This document shows, one piece after another, positions 1 through 12,450 of a stretch of DNA of 64,000 bases. Within the stretch, counting starts at the first letter, position 1, and each line of letters opens with the position of its first letter. Source of the stretch: Lineus longissimus (taxonomy: Eukaryota > Nemertea > Pilidiophora > Heteronemertea > Lineidae); NCBI RefSeq assembly GCF_910592395.1, contig NC_088312.1, positions 18,419,292-18,483,291 on the forward strand, in the 5' to 3' direction. The translations under genes and the position numbers were made by a program. The notes beneath the pieces are model-generated. The model saw only the letters and a program-made list of their open reading frames with translations, made no database searches and was not told where the DNA came from.

Positions 1-157
1 CCATCATGCATCACACATACATGTACTATAATCAGATAGGCAATAAAGCATTCCACTCACAACAACTATAAAGAACAACATTTCTCTTACCAACAAAATG
101 ACCCTGTGACACTTTGGCATCATTCATGTCTAACAACTAATTGTCATTATATTTCAG

Positions 158-829
158 CTCAACATCACAGCGAAGGTGGTGAAAGTACTTGAAGACACCT
201 GCCTCAAAGATGTTCGAGGACAAAGCCTAAATGCAAAAGTCATACTTGTTGCAGATGACACCGGATGTGCCAAGTTAACATTATGGGAAAAGTTGATACC
301 TATGGTTGAAAATGAAAAAACCTACCAGTTCAGTGAATTGTCCGTATACTATTTCGACCAAAACTCATTAACAACCACCCCGGAAACTGCTATCAAAGTT
401 CATACTGACATAACGGTGATTGATATATCACAAGATATAATTGAGGAACAACATCTCGATGACACCAACACAACAGTGAAGAATGCCACAGTTCAGCAAG
501 TTTCTGTAACAATGAGAAAGGCATGCTTGTCTTGTAAACATGTTGTGCCAACAACCGACCACCACACCACAAAGTGTGGAAATTGTGACATGCGCCAGTT
601 AACCAAAATGTTAACACAAAACATTCGGGTAAAATTGCTCTTAATGGCAGAGGACAAGGAAAGAATCGCTGTCACAGGTCTAGACCAGATCATGATTGAC
701 TTTCTGCTGAAAGAGGGACTAGTCATAACTAATGATGTCACGACTGACGACATTGAGGAATTCATTTTGAATTTAGAAACTTTCCCATCAGTAACATACA
801 ATGTGGACAGACTTGTTCTAAAATTTTGA
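158..829 (+). CDS. Terminal exon of an RPA70-like single-strand DNA-binding protein
   Basis: The open frame runs from a good acceptor (TTTCAG at 152-157) to a TGA at 827-829, giving 223 residues with no ATG near the front. It is therefore best read as the last exon of a gene whose earlier exons lie left of the window. The first part resembles an RPA70 OB-fold (DDTG, then LTLWEKL, as in DNA-binding domain B). It is followed by a C-x2-C-x13-C-x2-C zinc ribbon (Cys at about 117, 120, 134 and 137 counted from position 176), as in DNA-binding domain C. Members of this superfamily bind single-stranded DNA. The region after the ribbon is shorter than in true RPA70, so this is more likely a diverged or transposon-associated RPA-like protein than the housekeeping subunit. 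Function is inferred from fold only. Confidence 0.65.
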   Translation, partial: LNITAKVVKVLEDTCLKDVRGQSLNAKVILVADDTGCAKLTLWEKLIPMVENEKTYQFSELSVYYFDQNSLTTTPETAIKVHTDITVIDISQDIIEEQHLDDTNTTVKNATVQQVSVTMRKACLSCKHVVPTTDHHTTKCGNCDMRQLTKMLTQNIRVKLLLMAEDKERIAVTGLDQIMIDFLLKEGLVITNDVTTDDIEEFILNLETFPSVTYNVDRLVLKF

Positions 830-1075
830 ACCCAATTCGTCAAACTGCATAATTCATTTTCAAATGCACATGATCCAGGCCTATGGTAAAGCCTCCCAGA
901 AAATGGTGCACCACAGTTTGACATGATATGTAAACCAGCACTAAAAGCGCCCTTCGGGTTGTGCAGTAATTTCATTCAGTTTTGGAAACGAAAAGCATTT
1001 ATTTAGTTATAATTTGAATACAAGCAGAATGTTCCTAATTGAAAGTCTATTGTGTTTAGCCTTTTATTATCATGA

Positions 1076-1727
1076 AACATTGTAATTTCTTACAAATCTT
1101 ATACTGATTTGATTGCATACTAAGTTACATAAATGTTCATTTTCAGTACCCTTCTAACATTGTCTAAAGACCGTGCCGCAAAAACATCCACATTATGTAT
1201 ACTCTTACAAATGCAAATAAATAAGACAAATACGTGTATGATTATGAATGCATTAATACTCATGCATATTAACCAGATACAAAATGTAGACATTTGTAAT
1301 TGTTTGTTTATACTTCTTAAGAAGGTATTATTTTCTATGTTCTAAGTTTATTTTATGCATCCTTTATGTTCATAGATATAGGGATCATTTCAGAAGTTTT
1401 ATCCCAGGAGAGATAACATGATCTTGCATATAAACATTGTAATTTCTGTTAATTCTTGTACTAATTTCATCACATACAAAGTTATGTTAATGTTTTCCTA
1501 AGGACTGTGACGCAAATACGTCCTTATGATCCATTAAGTTACACATGCGTATGAACACATACATGTACATGATTATGAATTCATACGCATGCATAACCAG
1601 ATGCAAAATCTAGATATTTGTAATTGTTTGTAATTTTGGTCATAATGTACCTACATATGTATATTGTTTCATTATGTTCTAAGTTTATTTTACGTATCCT
1701 ATATTGTGTTCATGTATAAATAGATCA
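1076..1727. repeat. Diverged direct duplication (unit about 350 bp)
   Basis: The block at about 1076-1396 recurs at about 1434-1727. Both copies share AACATTGTAATTTCT, then a GACCGTG/GACTGTG...GCAAA block, a run of CATGTACATGATTATGAAT-like sequence, ATTTGTAATTGTTTG, and finally TTCTAAGTTTATTTTA. No coding content is evident in either copy. Confidence 0.6.
1216..1221 (+). terminator. Candidate poly(A) signal of the RPA-like gene
   Basis: First AATAAA downstream of the stop at 829, giving a 3' UTR of about 390 nt. AT-rich sequence makes chance matches common, so support is weak. Confidence 0.25.
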
Positions 1728-1779
1728 TCTCAAAATTTAAGCAACCACAGTTTTAACAAAATTTTCTGCTACATGTAAT

Positions 1780-2000
1780 TACTGTAACCCTGGAAATTTT
1801 CGCGAGCTGTTTAATTTTGCTGATTTTGCGCATGGTAGTAATCTGCAAAAATAACCAGCGCGAAATATAATCTTTCTTTCTTGTTAACTGAAGAGCAATC
1901 TCGTGTTCGCAAAATTTATCAGCGCAAAATATAAGTTTTTCATTGATTTTTTACAAATCCGCGAAAATAACCAGCCGCAAATATTTTCCGGGTTACAGTA
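1780..2000. mobile_element. MITE with CTGTAACCC termini
   Basis: The left end (TACTGTAACCCTGGAAATTTT) and the right end (ATTTTCCGGGTTACAGTA) are inverted copies, with TA at both edges. The interior repeats CGCGAAAATAACCAGC-like blocks. It has no ORF. The TA flanks suggest a Tc1/mariner-type non-autonomous element. A partial relative is present near 25611-25720. Confidence 0.6.
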
Positions 2001-3633
2001 TGCAAATTCAACAATTTCTAGTCCAACTCACATGCCAAGAGCCCTGTGTTCTTAAATCCGTTTATTTTTCTTTTGACTGCAATCATTTATGTACATACTG
2101 TAATTGCCTGCTGGCCAGGATATCACCATTTTTAACTTTTTCACAATATTGAATAAAACTAGTTCTTTTATAAAATCTTGTCTCAATGACTGACTTCCCA
2201 CTCATTCAAACCTCTTAACAGCGCTTAAGAACCTATCAACAGTTTCAATATTGTAACAAAAACCAAAACAAGCCCTCTCTGCAACCCCCAATCAGTTCAC
2301 ATTACTAGTACGTAGTAATGTTAGTCACATTACTAGTACATGGTAATGTTAGAACCCCAAACAATGTATTTGCTGGATATGATGGTGTTTGCAAAGGTGT
2401 CTATAAAGGAAAGTGTCTGGCGAGTGTGGCTTGTGACAGTGAAATCAGTCTGGAGCCATTTATGACACATTGCGTGACTTCAAAGTTGGTCTTGGTGTTA
2501 ATTTTGTAAAAATTTTGGGGCTTATATGTAGCAACAAGACAATATTTCAGAATGACGCTATGATCAACACGAACATTAGGCGTAATCTTAGGGTAGACAG
2601 CCTTGTTTGTGGAAATGATGCATTCTCAGGGCTGCTCAAGAACTACAACACTTTCCCAAAATTAACACTAACACCAACTTTGCCAATTGCCATTTTAAGC
2701 CATTGGCTGTAGACCTCAAGAGGCCGCATTCTCATGGTTGAATGAAATATCAATAAACATGTACCCCTGCATTAACCCATGTATTTCAGCTGAGCGCCAG
2801 GCCCTTGGGCCTCTTGTTAAAAGTTACTTTGACATGTTACCCCTGAAAAAACCCTTTTGACAGATTGTGTTCTTGCGTGTTTTATGGTGAAAATACTGCC
2901 ATTAATCATGCCCCTGATTTACCGACCTTCCACAAATAAACTTTTTGTCAAAGGTGCTTGGACATTGCATGGGGGAAGGATGGTACATGACACGTTAAAA
3001 ACACCTTTTGTTGACAGATAGTGCTCTAGCGTGTTTTGCAGAGAAAGGTGTATTTGCCTTCAACCAAGACTCCGTTTCCCCTCCGTTCAAACACAAAGTC
3101 ATCCATAAGCTTGTTTTGGAAGTCAAATTATGACGACACAGCTACATGTATCAGTTGAGGGGCTCAGCAGTTGCATGAATCATGTCAGCATACTGCAAAT
3201 ACAACATCTGGAAACGGCAAATTTTCGCACAAATTGGGGACGATTTCTGAAACAATTCTATTGTTCACGGTTTCTATTTTGGCAGATTTCGAAATTCCTG
3301 TCAATTTTTCCAATCGAAAAATTGACGAAATCCATGAAAGTAGAACACCGCAAAAACTCAGTGGTTTACTGTAACTTGTAGTATCAACAATACCTGATAT
3401 CGTTGCTGCAATTTGCAATGACCACCGCAGACAAGGGATTATGTGATTTAAATTGCAGGTTGCTGCAGTTTTAATCATTGTTTTGTGGTGCGCTTTCGAC
3501 ACAGCTATCGATAGATTATCATTTGAGGTGTGGCGACCGATATGTTTCAACAATGGACATCTCGGATATCTCATAATGTCCTGATACCTGAATCAACACG
3601 ATGGGTCTATCTTTAATTGCATACCCAGTATTG

Positions 3634-4235
3634 AACAGAAATGTCCAATATCTTCTGACAATAGACAGATCAGATAACTGGTCCATCTTACATATCTTAG
3701 TTGTCTAGCAGCTGCTGGTCACGGGGAGGGGGGATTCTTTAATCAAAAAGGGCACATTGAGACTTGGAAGGACAGCATGCAGTCACTCTTTTAGCCAACA
3801 CCTCTCTATTAAGGCAAACCTCTCTACAAAGGACAGTAGTTTTGGCCCCAAATTGTTTGCCAGTCAATTTGACCTTTCTAATCAGAACACTTCTCTAGTA
3901 TGGGCACCACTCGTCGGTCCCAAGGGGATCCTTAGTAGAGAGGTTCTACTGTATGATACTGATGATGTACACTACTTTGCATAAGAATATTATAGAATGG
4001 CCAGCATTTTCTGCAAACAATACCGGTAGAGATATTAGATAACTGTCCAACTTTTCTTGATCATGATATATCCAAGTCAACCGAACCACTATTACAAGGA
4101 CAATTCCTCAGTAAATCTGATGGAATACCCTACCGTGCACAAGAATATTGTAACATGGCCACCAATATCTTCCAACAATAGAAATATCAGATAACTGTCC
4201 ATCTTCTAATTGTCATAGCACTATGATATCAAGAC
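3634..4235. repeat. Three degenerate copies of a roughly 90-bp block
   Basis: Similar blocks containing a run like AATATCTTC..ACAATAGA..ATCAGATAACTGTCCATCTT occur at about 3634-3710, 3980-4072 and 4138-4235. The first two are separated by a pogo-like MITE. No coding potential was recognised. Confidence 0.35.
3789..3953 (-). mobile_element. pogo/Tigger-like MITE, copy 1 (5' end eroded)
   Basis: Ends in TAGTAGAGAGGTTCTACTGTA, the inverted form of the family terminus CAGTAGAACCTCTCTATTAAG. The opposite terminus is degraded. The internal core (GGCCCCAAATTGTTT, CAATTTGACCTTTCTAATCAG) matches the other copies in this window. Confidence 0.6.
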
Positions 4236-5442
4236 GGGACAGGACAAAAAGACAATGGATGGCATGACTGAAAAGCTGACCGCCTCATTTATATCTGTCA
4301 TACGAAACGCCAGTGTGCTTAAATTGGCTAGGAACCCCATTGTGGTGCATTGCCATCACCCATTAGGGCAGGAAGTGTCCATTGTGAGGTCTGTTGTTCC
4401 CCTGCACTCTCCATTGATGATTTGACCCCTCGAGATCAGGGTCTGACTTCGTTCTTATCAATGAACACAATAACTTCTCAATCAAGAACATAGAACTTGA
4501 TATTTTCGAATTTTCATTCATTCTCCTAATTTGGCCTACAGTACCTAATGAAAACAATCGATTATCATTTTATTTTAAAAGGGTGGCTACGTGTATAAGC
4601 AGGAGCTGGGGGGGGGGGGGGGCAACTTTGCAAACTCCTGGTGATTAATGTGCGCAGTAAAGAACTGGGTCTAGTTTGACCGAGTGTTAAAAACATCCCT
4701 CATACAAGAATGAACAGCTCCTGAGTGTACTCTGAGGTAGGAGAGACAGCTGGTGCCAACTTCATGCAACATGATCTGACCTACCCAGCTGCAACCTTTA
4801 AGTGATACAAAAAATACACTAGTCCAATAACCACAAGTGGCAATTACTTTTTTATACACGGATGTCAAATTTTCCCGATATTAGACGGACTTAAGACTTT
4901 TCCCTCTTGCTAAATGCTAAATTTGATAAGTATGATTGGAAATTTCACACTGCCATTTGTTTACCCAAAATATGCCTTGGTGATTTTACGCCGCTTGGTG
5001 CATTGATTCACTCCCCACCTGCCTCTCTTATAAGGGAACGATGGGAAGAAGGGAGCTGGTCTGTAGCTGAAGGGTTGTATAGACCAACAAGAACAGTTTG
5101 TATTCGTAGTATCCTAACTTAATTGATGTTATGACTGCTAGAGGCATGCAGATGAACACGAGAAGCCCCCCAATATGAGTATTATCTTCTCCTAATTGGT
5201 CAGTTATAAGGCTTGTGCCTCCTCATCCTAGATTTATATTGAGCAAGCTGTACCATTGGAGGGTTACCCTTTAGTACAGCTCATATTGGAAACATTCTGA
5301 AACCAGAACGTCTTTTCATGTGACTTTTATTGAAAATCTACGAAAGTCAGATTGGACTAACAGAACTTTGGTCTCCCGATCAGAGCTCTTAACACCCCCA
5401 ATGCACTCTTCTAAACTATTTGTAACCCGATTTTTATTTGTA

Positions 5443-5602
5443 CAGTAGAACCTCTCTATTAAGGACACCCTTGGGACAGACAAATGCTATCCTTAATAGA
5501 GAGGTGTCCTGATTAGAGAGGTCAAATTGAATGGAAAGTACCAATTTGGGACCAGTACTAGTGTCCTTAATAGAGAGGTGTCCACTAAGGGAGGTTCCAC
5601 TG
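5443..5602 (+). mobile_element. pogo/Tigger-like MITE, copy 2 (intact)
   Basis: A full 160-bp copy begins CAGTAGAACCTCTCTATTAAG and ends GGGAGGTTCCACTG, with TA on both sides as expected of a TA-targeting pogo/Tc1-like element. It carries no ORF of its own. Open frames crossing it are chance. Confidence 0.8.
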
Positions 5603-8331
5603 TATTTCCCAACCTCTGTTCCCAAATTAAGTCGATGGCGAAAAAAAATGATGATGTAATGATTGTGTTTACCTGGGACCAACGAACATCCCCAAAGTGC
5701 TCTTCTGGATTTGTCATAACCTGCCCTCGGTGTGTACCGGTACTTCACAATTTCTGTTACCATGCTGTCGATGATGGACAAAAGATGCCCTGATAATAAT
5801 GTTACGCAGAAAATGATTTAATGAGAAAACATTGGATTATAAAGCAACTGATCCCACGGGCATATGATTTGTCCCCGAACCCGTATATCTTCGGGCTTCA
5901 GGAACCGGGATGCTACTTTTCATTTCGCTACGCTGACGTGAATTGAAGATGCAGGCAGGAAATTGTTACCTGCATGATGCACGTAAATAATTTTCACAAT
6001 CCGAAAAAGACGTTTGTCACATTAAATGGCCTATAGCAATAATCCTTTATGACATCTTGGGAGGTGATTATGAGTCGACAGGATATTTGCTGCGGTATTA
6101 CGCTGATTGTGGGGAGAAGTTTTTTACTGGGCTACTTGTTTATGTGATCTTATTCCTCTTTGCCTCAAATGTGTTCACAGCTAAGCTCATGAATAGGATG
6201 CGTTGTTCAAAACTTGTGGTGATATTCAGACATCGAAAAGCAATCGTCCCAATTTATGCCCTGGCCCAGGCCCATCATTCGTTCAGATGCACTTCTTCTG
6301 GTATTTTTCAATTTTCATTTGCGCAAAAATTTTTCAATGTTATATTCTGTCTCGAGAATTAGCAAAATATGTCCCCGAGTTAGAAAATAAAGTATTGTTT
6401 TTCTCTCTATCACCAGAAAATGAGATCCTCCTATTGCAAATCACATCATTGTGGCTTTGTTATTTTGGTGTCTGATGATCTCTGTAACTGCAAACCGGTC
6501 TGATTTTTGCAGTGGTTCATTAACCTCTTCTTTGAAGACAGGTCATAACTTGGGATATCCCAATGGACCTCTGCCTCCCTCACACAATTAATGAGGCCCT
6601 TAGGGGCAGCAGTGATACCACTGGTCACTGGTCAAAATGAACAAGAGCTCTTTGGTTGCAGAAAGATCAGATGTCTGATGCGGAATCTGAATGCCTTTAG
6701 GCTAAGCAAAACTGGTATGATGTTTTTGAATATGGAGTGTCTTCGCTGGCTTTCCTTGTCACTTGGTTTGCCAAAGTTAGTGGCTGGCATTCAAAGCAAC
6801 AGTTTACAAATTGTGAAAAAGATTTGAGGGTGATAATCTTAGAAAATTGGGGTCAGGGGAACTGAAAACCGTGTGTCCGTTCAGGGTTGATATAGAAAGT
6901 AGGTCGTCTCTGCTCCACCACACATTATCTCCTGGGATTTTAAAACGCATGAGGTATAGGCAATGGTGCACATTTGGTTGATTGAATCTCTCAGGGTCGG
7001 CCACTTACGGTCCAAGAGGAATCATTCCAATACTAGGCCCAGGGAAATCATATCTTGCAGTCTTGTTTCAAATCCCTAGCACTCCAGCAACTTAGACTGA
7101 CACATGTACAATGTACTTTTGTTCTGAAAAATACCATATCTTTCTGATCTGCCGCCAACGAAGACAACAACCTCTTTGAAGTCATGCCATGCTTCATACG
7201 ATAATAGTTTAACATACTCCAATGACCGAAAGCTCCACTCTTCCTTCTTAAGAATAATGACATGCTTCTAATGATATCTTTGAGATCAGAGCCCAAATGC
7301 TTTCATCAGCGATTACCTCTCACACAAAGCTAGCTCTTCACGTTGGTCACTTGTCTTTTCTTTTGAAAATCCAGTTTCGTTCCGTATCTATTTAACAACA
7401 ATACAACACTCCGCAACTTCCCGGGAGAAACGCTTCCCTAATAAAAATGGGCGTCGACGCGATCCTCGCGATACGATGGTTAAGATTCGAGCATGACTGC
7501 ACACCGTTATTGCAAAGAAATTGACAAAAGCGAACAAAAGCTTCTAATAGGTTTCTGATACACTTGTCCCATCCACTTAAAGTGTATTCAATTTCCCAGA
7601 CTCCTTCAAGGGCCCACCTTACGATACCAAAAGACGACGTACGCCTTTGTGAGCGTCGCGCTGTCGTTTATCGCATCCCTAGTTAATTCTAATTAGACGA
7701 ACGGCAAGGGATGGATCAGCTTTGTGACATCATGGCATCGCCACTTGTAGCCACCGTCGCCCGCAGCGTCAAACTTTTGTCTCGGTTGATTAGATCGGGC
7801 CGATGTTCTCGGTAATTCTCCCGGCAACTATCCCTGTGGACGCAACATCGGTCTGGGCACGGGACGAGCTCCGACTGCACAAGTGCAGCAGCAATAATGC
7901 CACATGTGCGTCAACTCTGATTAAATTTTGGACTAGCAGTGAGGTTGAAGGAGAGGTCTGATGGCGCATGATTAACGAGGTAATTATCAAGGCGTCCATA
8001 GATAAGGTAAAAAGACTGTAATCAATTAGTCCACAACGCCTTGGACCGTTTCTTTTCCCGCACATGCACGATCTGGTTTGAAGTGAAAACATGCTGACGT
8101 TCTCACGTTGCTGTTTCGCTTTGGGAATACATTAGATGCACCAGTTGGATGGCTGTGCGCAGAAAATGATTGAACATCTATGAGAAGTTTAATTGCTCAG
8201 GACAATGGCAGCTGTCCCTAATTTTGATAATAACTGTTGAAATTAGAAGGAAATTGTCATTTGGGAGACTTTTTGCCTTTGTTGATTCTGTGAAAAGTCG
8301 GAGAAGTAGATAGCTTCCCCATCACTCCATA

Positions 8332-8570
8332 GCATGACAATAAACATCAATACGATAGCCTGCCAACATTTGACATGTATGAAGCAGTTTATAATGACGG
8401 TGTAGCAATAACGGCAGCGATATACACTATTTTGACAGCATTTTGACTGCAAGTTCATTGAACGATATCCTCTTGCATCATTCCGTCGCATGACAATAAA
8501 CATCAATATGATAGCCTGCCAACATATGACATATATAAAGCTGTTACTAATGACTTTATAGCGATAACTC
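8332..8570. repeat. Direct duplication, period about 156 bp
   Basis: The block GCATGACAATAAACATCAAT plus the following GATAGCCTGCCAACAT and ACATRTATRAAGC occurs at 8332-8415 and again at 8488-8570. It is non-coding. Confidence 0.65.
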
Positions 8571-9130
8571 AAAGGTGGTTATGTCTTTGTACTCGGGCCC
8601 TTTATCATGACTTACGGTGGAAATTCTCAATGGATCGATGCTTCCCAGCCTACTTGTGTTTCCTGGAGTAAACTGCCATTCATATGATAGCTGTGAGCAG
8701 AAGACACTACGTTTTGTAGAATTAGCTGCGATTTGCTAGTATTCGTTTATGATTAGATATTGAATCCCAAATTTTCGGTCATAATTATGCCCTCGGCAAT
8801 CACCAGTCATCTTATTGGAAAAAAGGTTTGTCTCAGTCAATCTGGCCATTATCAACGAGTTCAATGATACGATGTCACGAAAAATATGAAAGTCTTTCCT
8901 TTGGTGCATACCTTGACTCAATTATCTTATATTTGTGATAAAATATGACACGTTTCATCAATACCTTCGCATCACTTCAGTTACTTCTTGTGCTCAAAGT
9001 TTCAACTGCATTGGTTTCACTTGAAAAATATTTTTGGAATAAGAATATCTTGATATTCACAAATTTGTACCATACATTTGAATATCAGACCAGCAAATTT
9101 TACTCTTATTGTATTATTATCGGTATAAAA

Positions 9131-9319
9131 TGTGACCCGTCACAGCAAAACTAGGCGCATATGCTCTGAGCTTGGCAGGTTGAGAGAGACTGGTTGTTCA
9201 TTTCTCTATTGTCTGCCTTTTGTGAAATATGAGCACATTGATTTCTCCCATTATCTCCTGGTATCATTTAGGCTCATCTTCTGTGCGACATGCGCCTGGT
9301 TTTGCTGTGACGGGTCACA
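9131..9319. mobile_element. MITE with TGTGACCCGTCACAGCAAAAC termini
   Basis: A 189-bp unit with nearly perfect terminal inverted repeats of about 30 bp (TGTGACCCGTCACAGCAAAA at the left, its complement TTTTGCTGTGACGGGTCACA at the right). Truncated relatives sharing the core GGCAGGTTGA..ACTGGTTGTTCA and ATTATCTCCTGRTGTCATTTA lie at 20432-20575 and 41414-41556. Confidence 0.8.
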
Positions 9320-10311
9320 AATATGGTATATTTCATCAATAACTTTGCATGACTTCTTTTGCACTGCATTGGTTGAAAAATACCTAAAATAAGAATAACA
9401 TAACATTTAAATACCTGTACCTTTTGATCAAATACTGGATTTTACCGCAAATCTCGCTGACTGCCTCTCACAATGACATTCAACTCCGACAATAGTGGGC
9501 TAATCATCGCGGCATTGTTAACAAGAGTGGACCCGTCCACCCAGCCTGCCCAACCCGCACAATGGCATCACCCACCTGATACAATATATTTATGCTGGAC
9601 GCCGATTATTAATAAGCGAGCCATCTCTCAATGAGTTTGTACAACGTCTGCCATCGGTGCTGCGCATGTGGGAGACTGATGCTGGGCATTGATTGGTGAT
9701 TTGTCACGATGTTACACCCAGTCAGCGGCACAGAGTAGTAAATGCTAATGGAGTAGACGCGGGCTGCAGGTTGCAAGACCTGCAGATCATGGGGACATAT
9801 CGAGCTCATTTATGATTTTCGGCTAACCGGATTTCGGAATAGGTAGGCTTACGTGTTGTCGATTTTAAATATTCTATATTTTACCATTTGTTAGTGTTGT
9901 CATTGCATGGTTTTGAGGAGGTAATGTGCAGCTCCTGATTTCAATGTGTGGAGTATGGATATTTCAATATTATGTAGAATATTCCCATGAAATGTTGGAT
10001 ACTGTGTTCAGATCAGGAATGATGTTCTGTTAAACAATTCACTTCATCTATATCCTGTTTTGTTGGTAATTGATGGTTTATTCAAGTTTGTCTAGTTTTG
10101 GTTTGGTACCCCACGAAAATTACCCAGAATTTTTATAGCAGTTACATTTGACTCAGTTGGATTCAGAACTGTTGTTGATTATTCTTGTTTCATTGGTGCA
10201 TATCACTGCAGTTTCAAACTGATGCTGATGTTTCTCTGAAAACTGGTTTATTCTGCATTATTACAATGTATATTATCAGGATTAGTGAAGACTATTCTTG
10301 TTGTTACATAG

Positions 10312-10421
10312 CAGGGATTCTGCCAGTTTTGGTTCGAGGATATGTTTTGGGTTTTTTGCCGATCTTTTGGGGGGGTACTTAAAACATACCCAGCATATAT
10401 CCTCTGGCAGAGACCCTGCCA
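10312..10421. mobile_element. Small imperfect inverted repeat (possible MITE)
   Basis: CAGGGATTCTGCCAG and GAGGATATGTTTTGGGT on the left pair with AAAACATACCCAGC, ATATCCTC and CTGCCAG on the right, making a roughly 110-bp hairpin-like unit. It abuts the next pogo-like MITE. Confidence 0.45.
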
Positions 10422-10434
10422 GTTTTGAGAAGAA

Positions 10435-10610
10435 CAGTGGAACCTTTGTTCGGGGACACTTCTCTATTATAAAGGATACCCTCTCTATTAAGGACAGTTC
10501 ACTTGGTCCCAATGTGGTCATTTCCATTGTAATTGACCTCTGTAATCAGAACACCTCTCAATTATGGACAGCATTTGTCAGTCTCAAGGGTGTGACCTTT
10601 TAAGAGAGGT
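10435..10610 (-). mobile_element. pogo/Tigger-like MITE, copy 3 (diverged)
   Basis: Starts CAGTGGAACCTTTGTTCGGG and contains the family core (CTCTCTATTAAGGACAGTTC, GACCTCTGTAATCAGAACAC). The far terminus is broken after AAGAGAGGTAA. Confidence 0.6.
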
Positions 10611-11784
10611 AATTTTTGGCGCGGGTAACTTTACTTTACTTTTTGACAAGTCCAGACTCCGTCTGATTTGACCTTAGAAAGAATGACCACAATTGGGAGA
10701 TTTTTGCCCAAAGAGATAATTGCCCCCTGCCAGCCTAAAAGTAATGTCACGGAATGAAACAGCTATTATCTTGTATCAGAAATTACGTAAAAGGCTTTAT
10801 AACTTGAATACCTTTTAGCTCCATTGCATCGTTGATCGAAATTACGATAGTCGATTGATCCCGTAAGTATGGCATCTACCCCAGTGTGCAGGACTTTGAT
10901 CGAGGAGAGTCTCCGCTCGACAGGGGGCTGATTAGATGACTAAATAACTTTCATACATATGTCAACCGTCGCAGGAGACTGGTGTGCGATCGGAAGTGAA
11001 CTCCTGGACCTCAAAGTGAGGTGCATTAGGGACGTCAGTTGCCGCATCGCAATGATCCAAGATTAAGGGCCGCAAAATCCTTTCTTGTGGACCCTTGGTA
11101 ATAAGGCTACTTTGGCTCAAGATGATTGGCTCGTCTTACTCAGATATTGTCTTCCTTGGGGGACCTCGCCATGGTCTAATTGAGTTCCTGGTGTCATTGT
11201 GTTGTATCTTGTTTCAAGTTGTACTATTTAATGTCAGAGTTGTATGAGGTGTCTTTTGAAGGGGCATTGCCTTTAATTCAGTATATTGTCCAGGGTGGAA
11301 CAAGAAGTCTTGAGAAAATAGGGGGCACTCAGGTGTTTTTACATCAATTCCCAAAGTTCTTGGCCAATTCAAAAGAATTTTCTCAAAAAAGGGTGCGTGC
11401 TTGGGGTGCCACCTCTGTATAGCACCTGTCGACAATCAGAAGACAGTGTCTTATTGATACCACTACCAGTGCAATTTACTAGGTTTAACAGTTTTCTGAT
11501 GGTCGTTAATAGAGAATGAGCAGGATCTGAGTTAGCTCTCCCTTTAAACTATGTAAAGGCTGATTTCAAAACTGATTTTACAGGATTATGATTTGATACC
11601 CATTTGATACAATTTGTGCAGCTAGCACTGGTATTAGCTGGCATCAGTCATCCGAGAGGGTTAAGGTGACACACCCAACCCAGATTAGTAATCAGATGTC
11701 GGTGTTTGATTACTGCTTAAATCTGCTGCATCTGCATAATTCACCTGCAGAGGTGGATCAACTCTGCTGGACATCTCTTTCACC

Positions 11785-12450
11785 ATGTTCAGATTCATAA
11801 TTCCTTGTCAATGTGATTATTACATCTGTGACTTACATGAAGCATTTATTGTACACCTTTGAGATATTGTCAAATTATGTCCCAAAGTAACCAGTTGACT
11901 GAGATTTTAAGCAAACCACCCATCTGACTGATTAGTAATCAAGTAAACTTCACAGGCTGTCCCCTTGTCGGTGTTCTTTACCTGTGTTCCGATTCCTGAT
12001 CAGTGTGATTATTCTATCTACAGACTGAGCATGTATTGTAAAGCTACCTTTGAGGTGTTCTTTACCTGTGTTCCGATTCCTGATCAGTGTGATTATTCTA
12101 TCTACAGACTGAGCATGTATTGTAAAACTACCTTTGAGGTGTTCTTTACCTGTGTTCAGATTCCTGATCAGTGTGATTATTCTATCTCAAGACTGAGCAT
12201 GTATTGTAAAGCTATGTTTGAGGTATTGTTGAAACTTATCCCAAATCAACCAGTTGACAGAGATTTAAAGCAACACACCAAACAGACTGATTGGCAATCT
12301 TGGAGTTCAATTTTACCAACATTTTTGTGGTTGTTCCACGAACTTCACGAATGTCTCTTAGTCGGTATACTCTGCCCCGGTTCAGGTTTCAAATCAATGT
12401 GATTATTCCATCTGCAGTCTGAGCATGTATTGTATACTTTTGAGATATCG
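11785..12450 (+). repeat. 84-bp tandem repeat nested in a larger duplication
   Basis: Three near-identical 84-bp units (11971-12054, 12055-12138, 12139-12222) begin GTGTTCTTTACCTGTGTTCC. They are flanked on each side by degenerate copies (about 11785-11870 and 12380-12450) and by a duplicated partner block (CCAGTTGACTGAGAT near 11890, CCAGTTGACAGAGAT near 12248). The unit length is a multiple of three, so it reads open as a 28-residue repeat, but it has no splice context or recognisable protein. Confidence 0.7.

Larger units (their letters stand above)
4860..9130. other. Apparently non-coding stretch with few landmarks
   Basis: Apart from MITE copy 2 and the small duplication at 8332-8570, I see no exon with a credible acceptor, donor and recognisable protein here. 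A more GC-rich patch at about 7440-8060 has many CpG sites and no long open frame. It could be regulatory, but nothing in it identifies a promoter. Confidence 0.4.

Noticed and set aside
4608-4622. Poly-G run, with similar poly-C runs near 17801 and 22296
   Set aside because: Simple homopolymers; no arrangement of four G-tracts or other structure that would suggest a regulated quadruplex.
10963-11018. Possible short exon (CGTCGCAG acceptor, GTGAGG donor) upstream of ADGB exon 1
   Set aside because: The encoded DWCAIGSELLDLK does not resemble the androglobin N-terminus well enough, and one short match in 13 kb is expected by chance.
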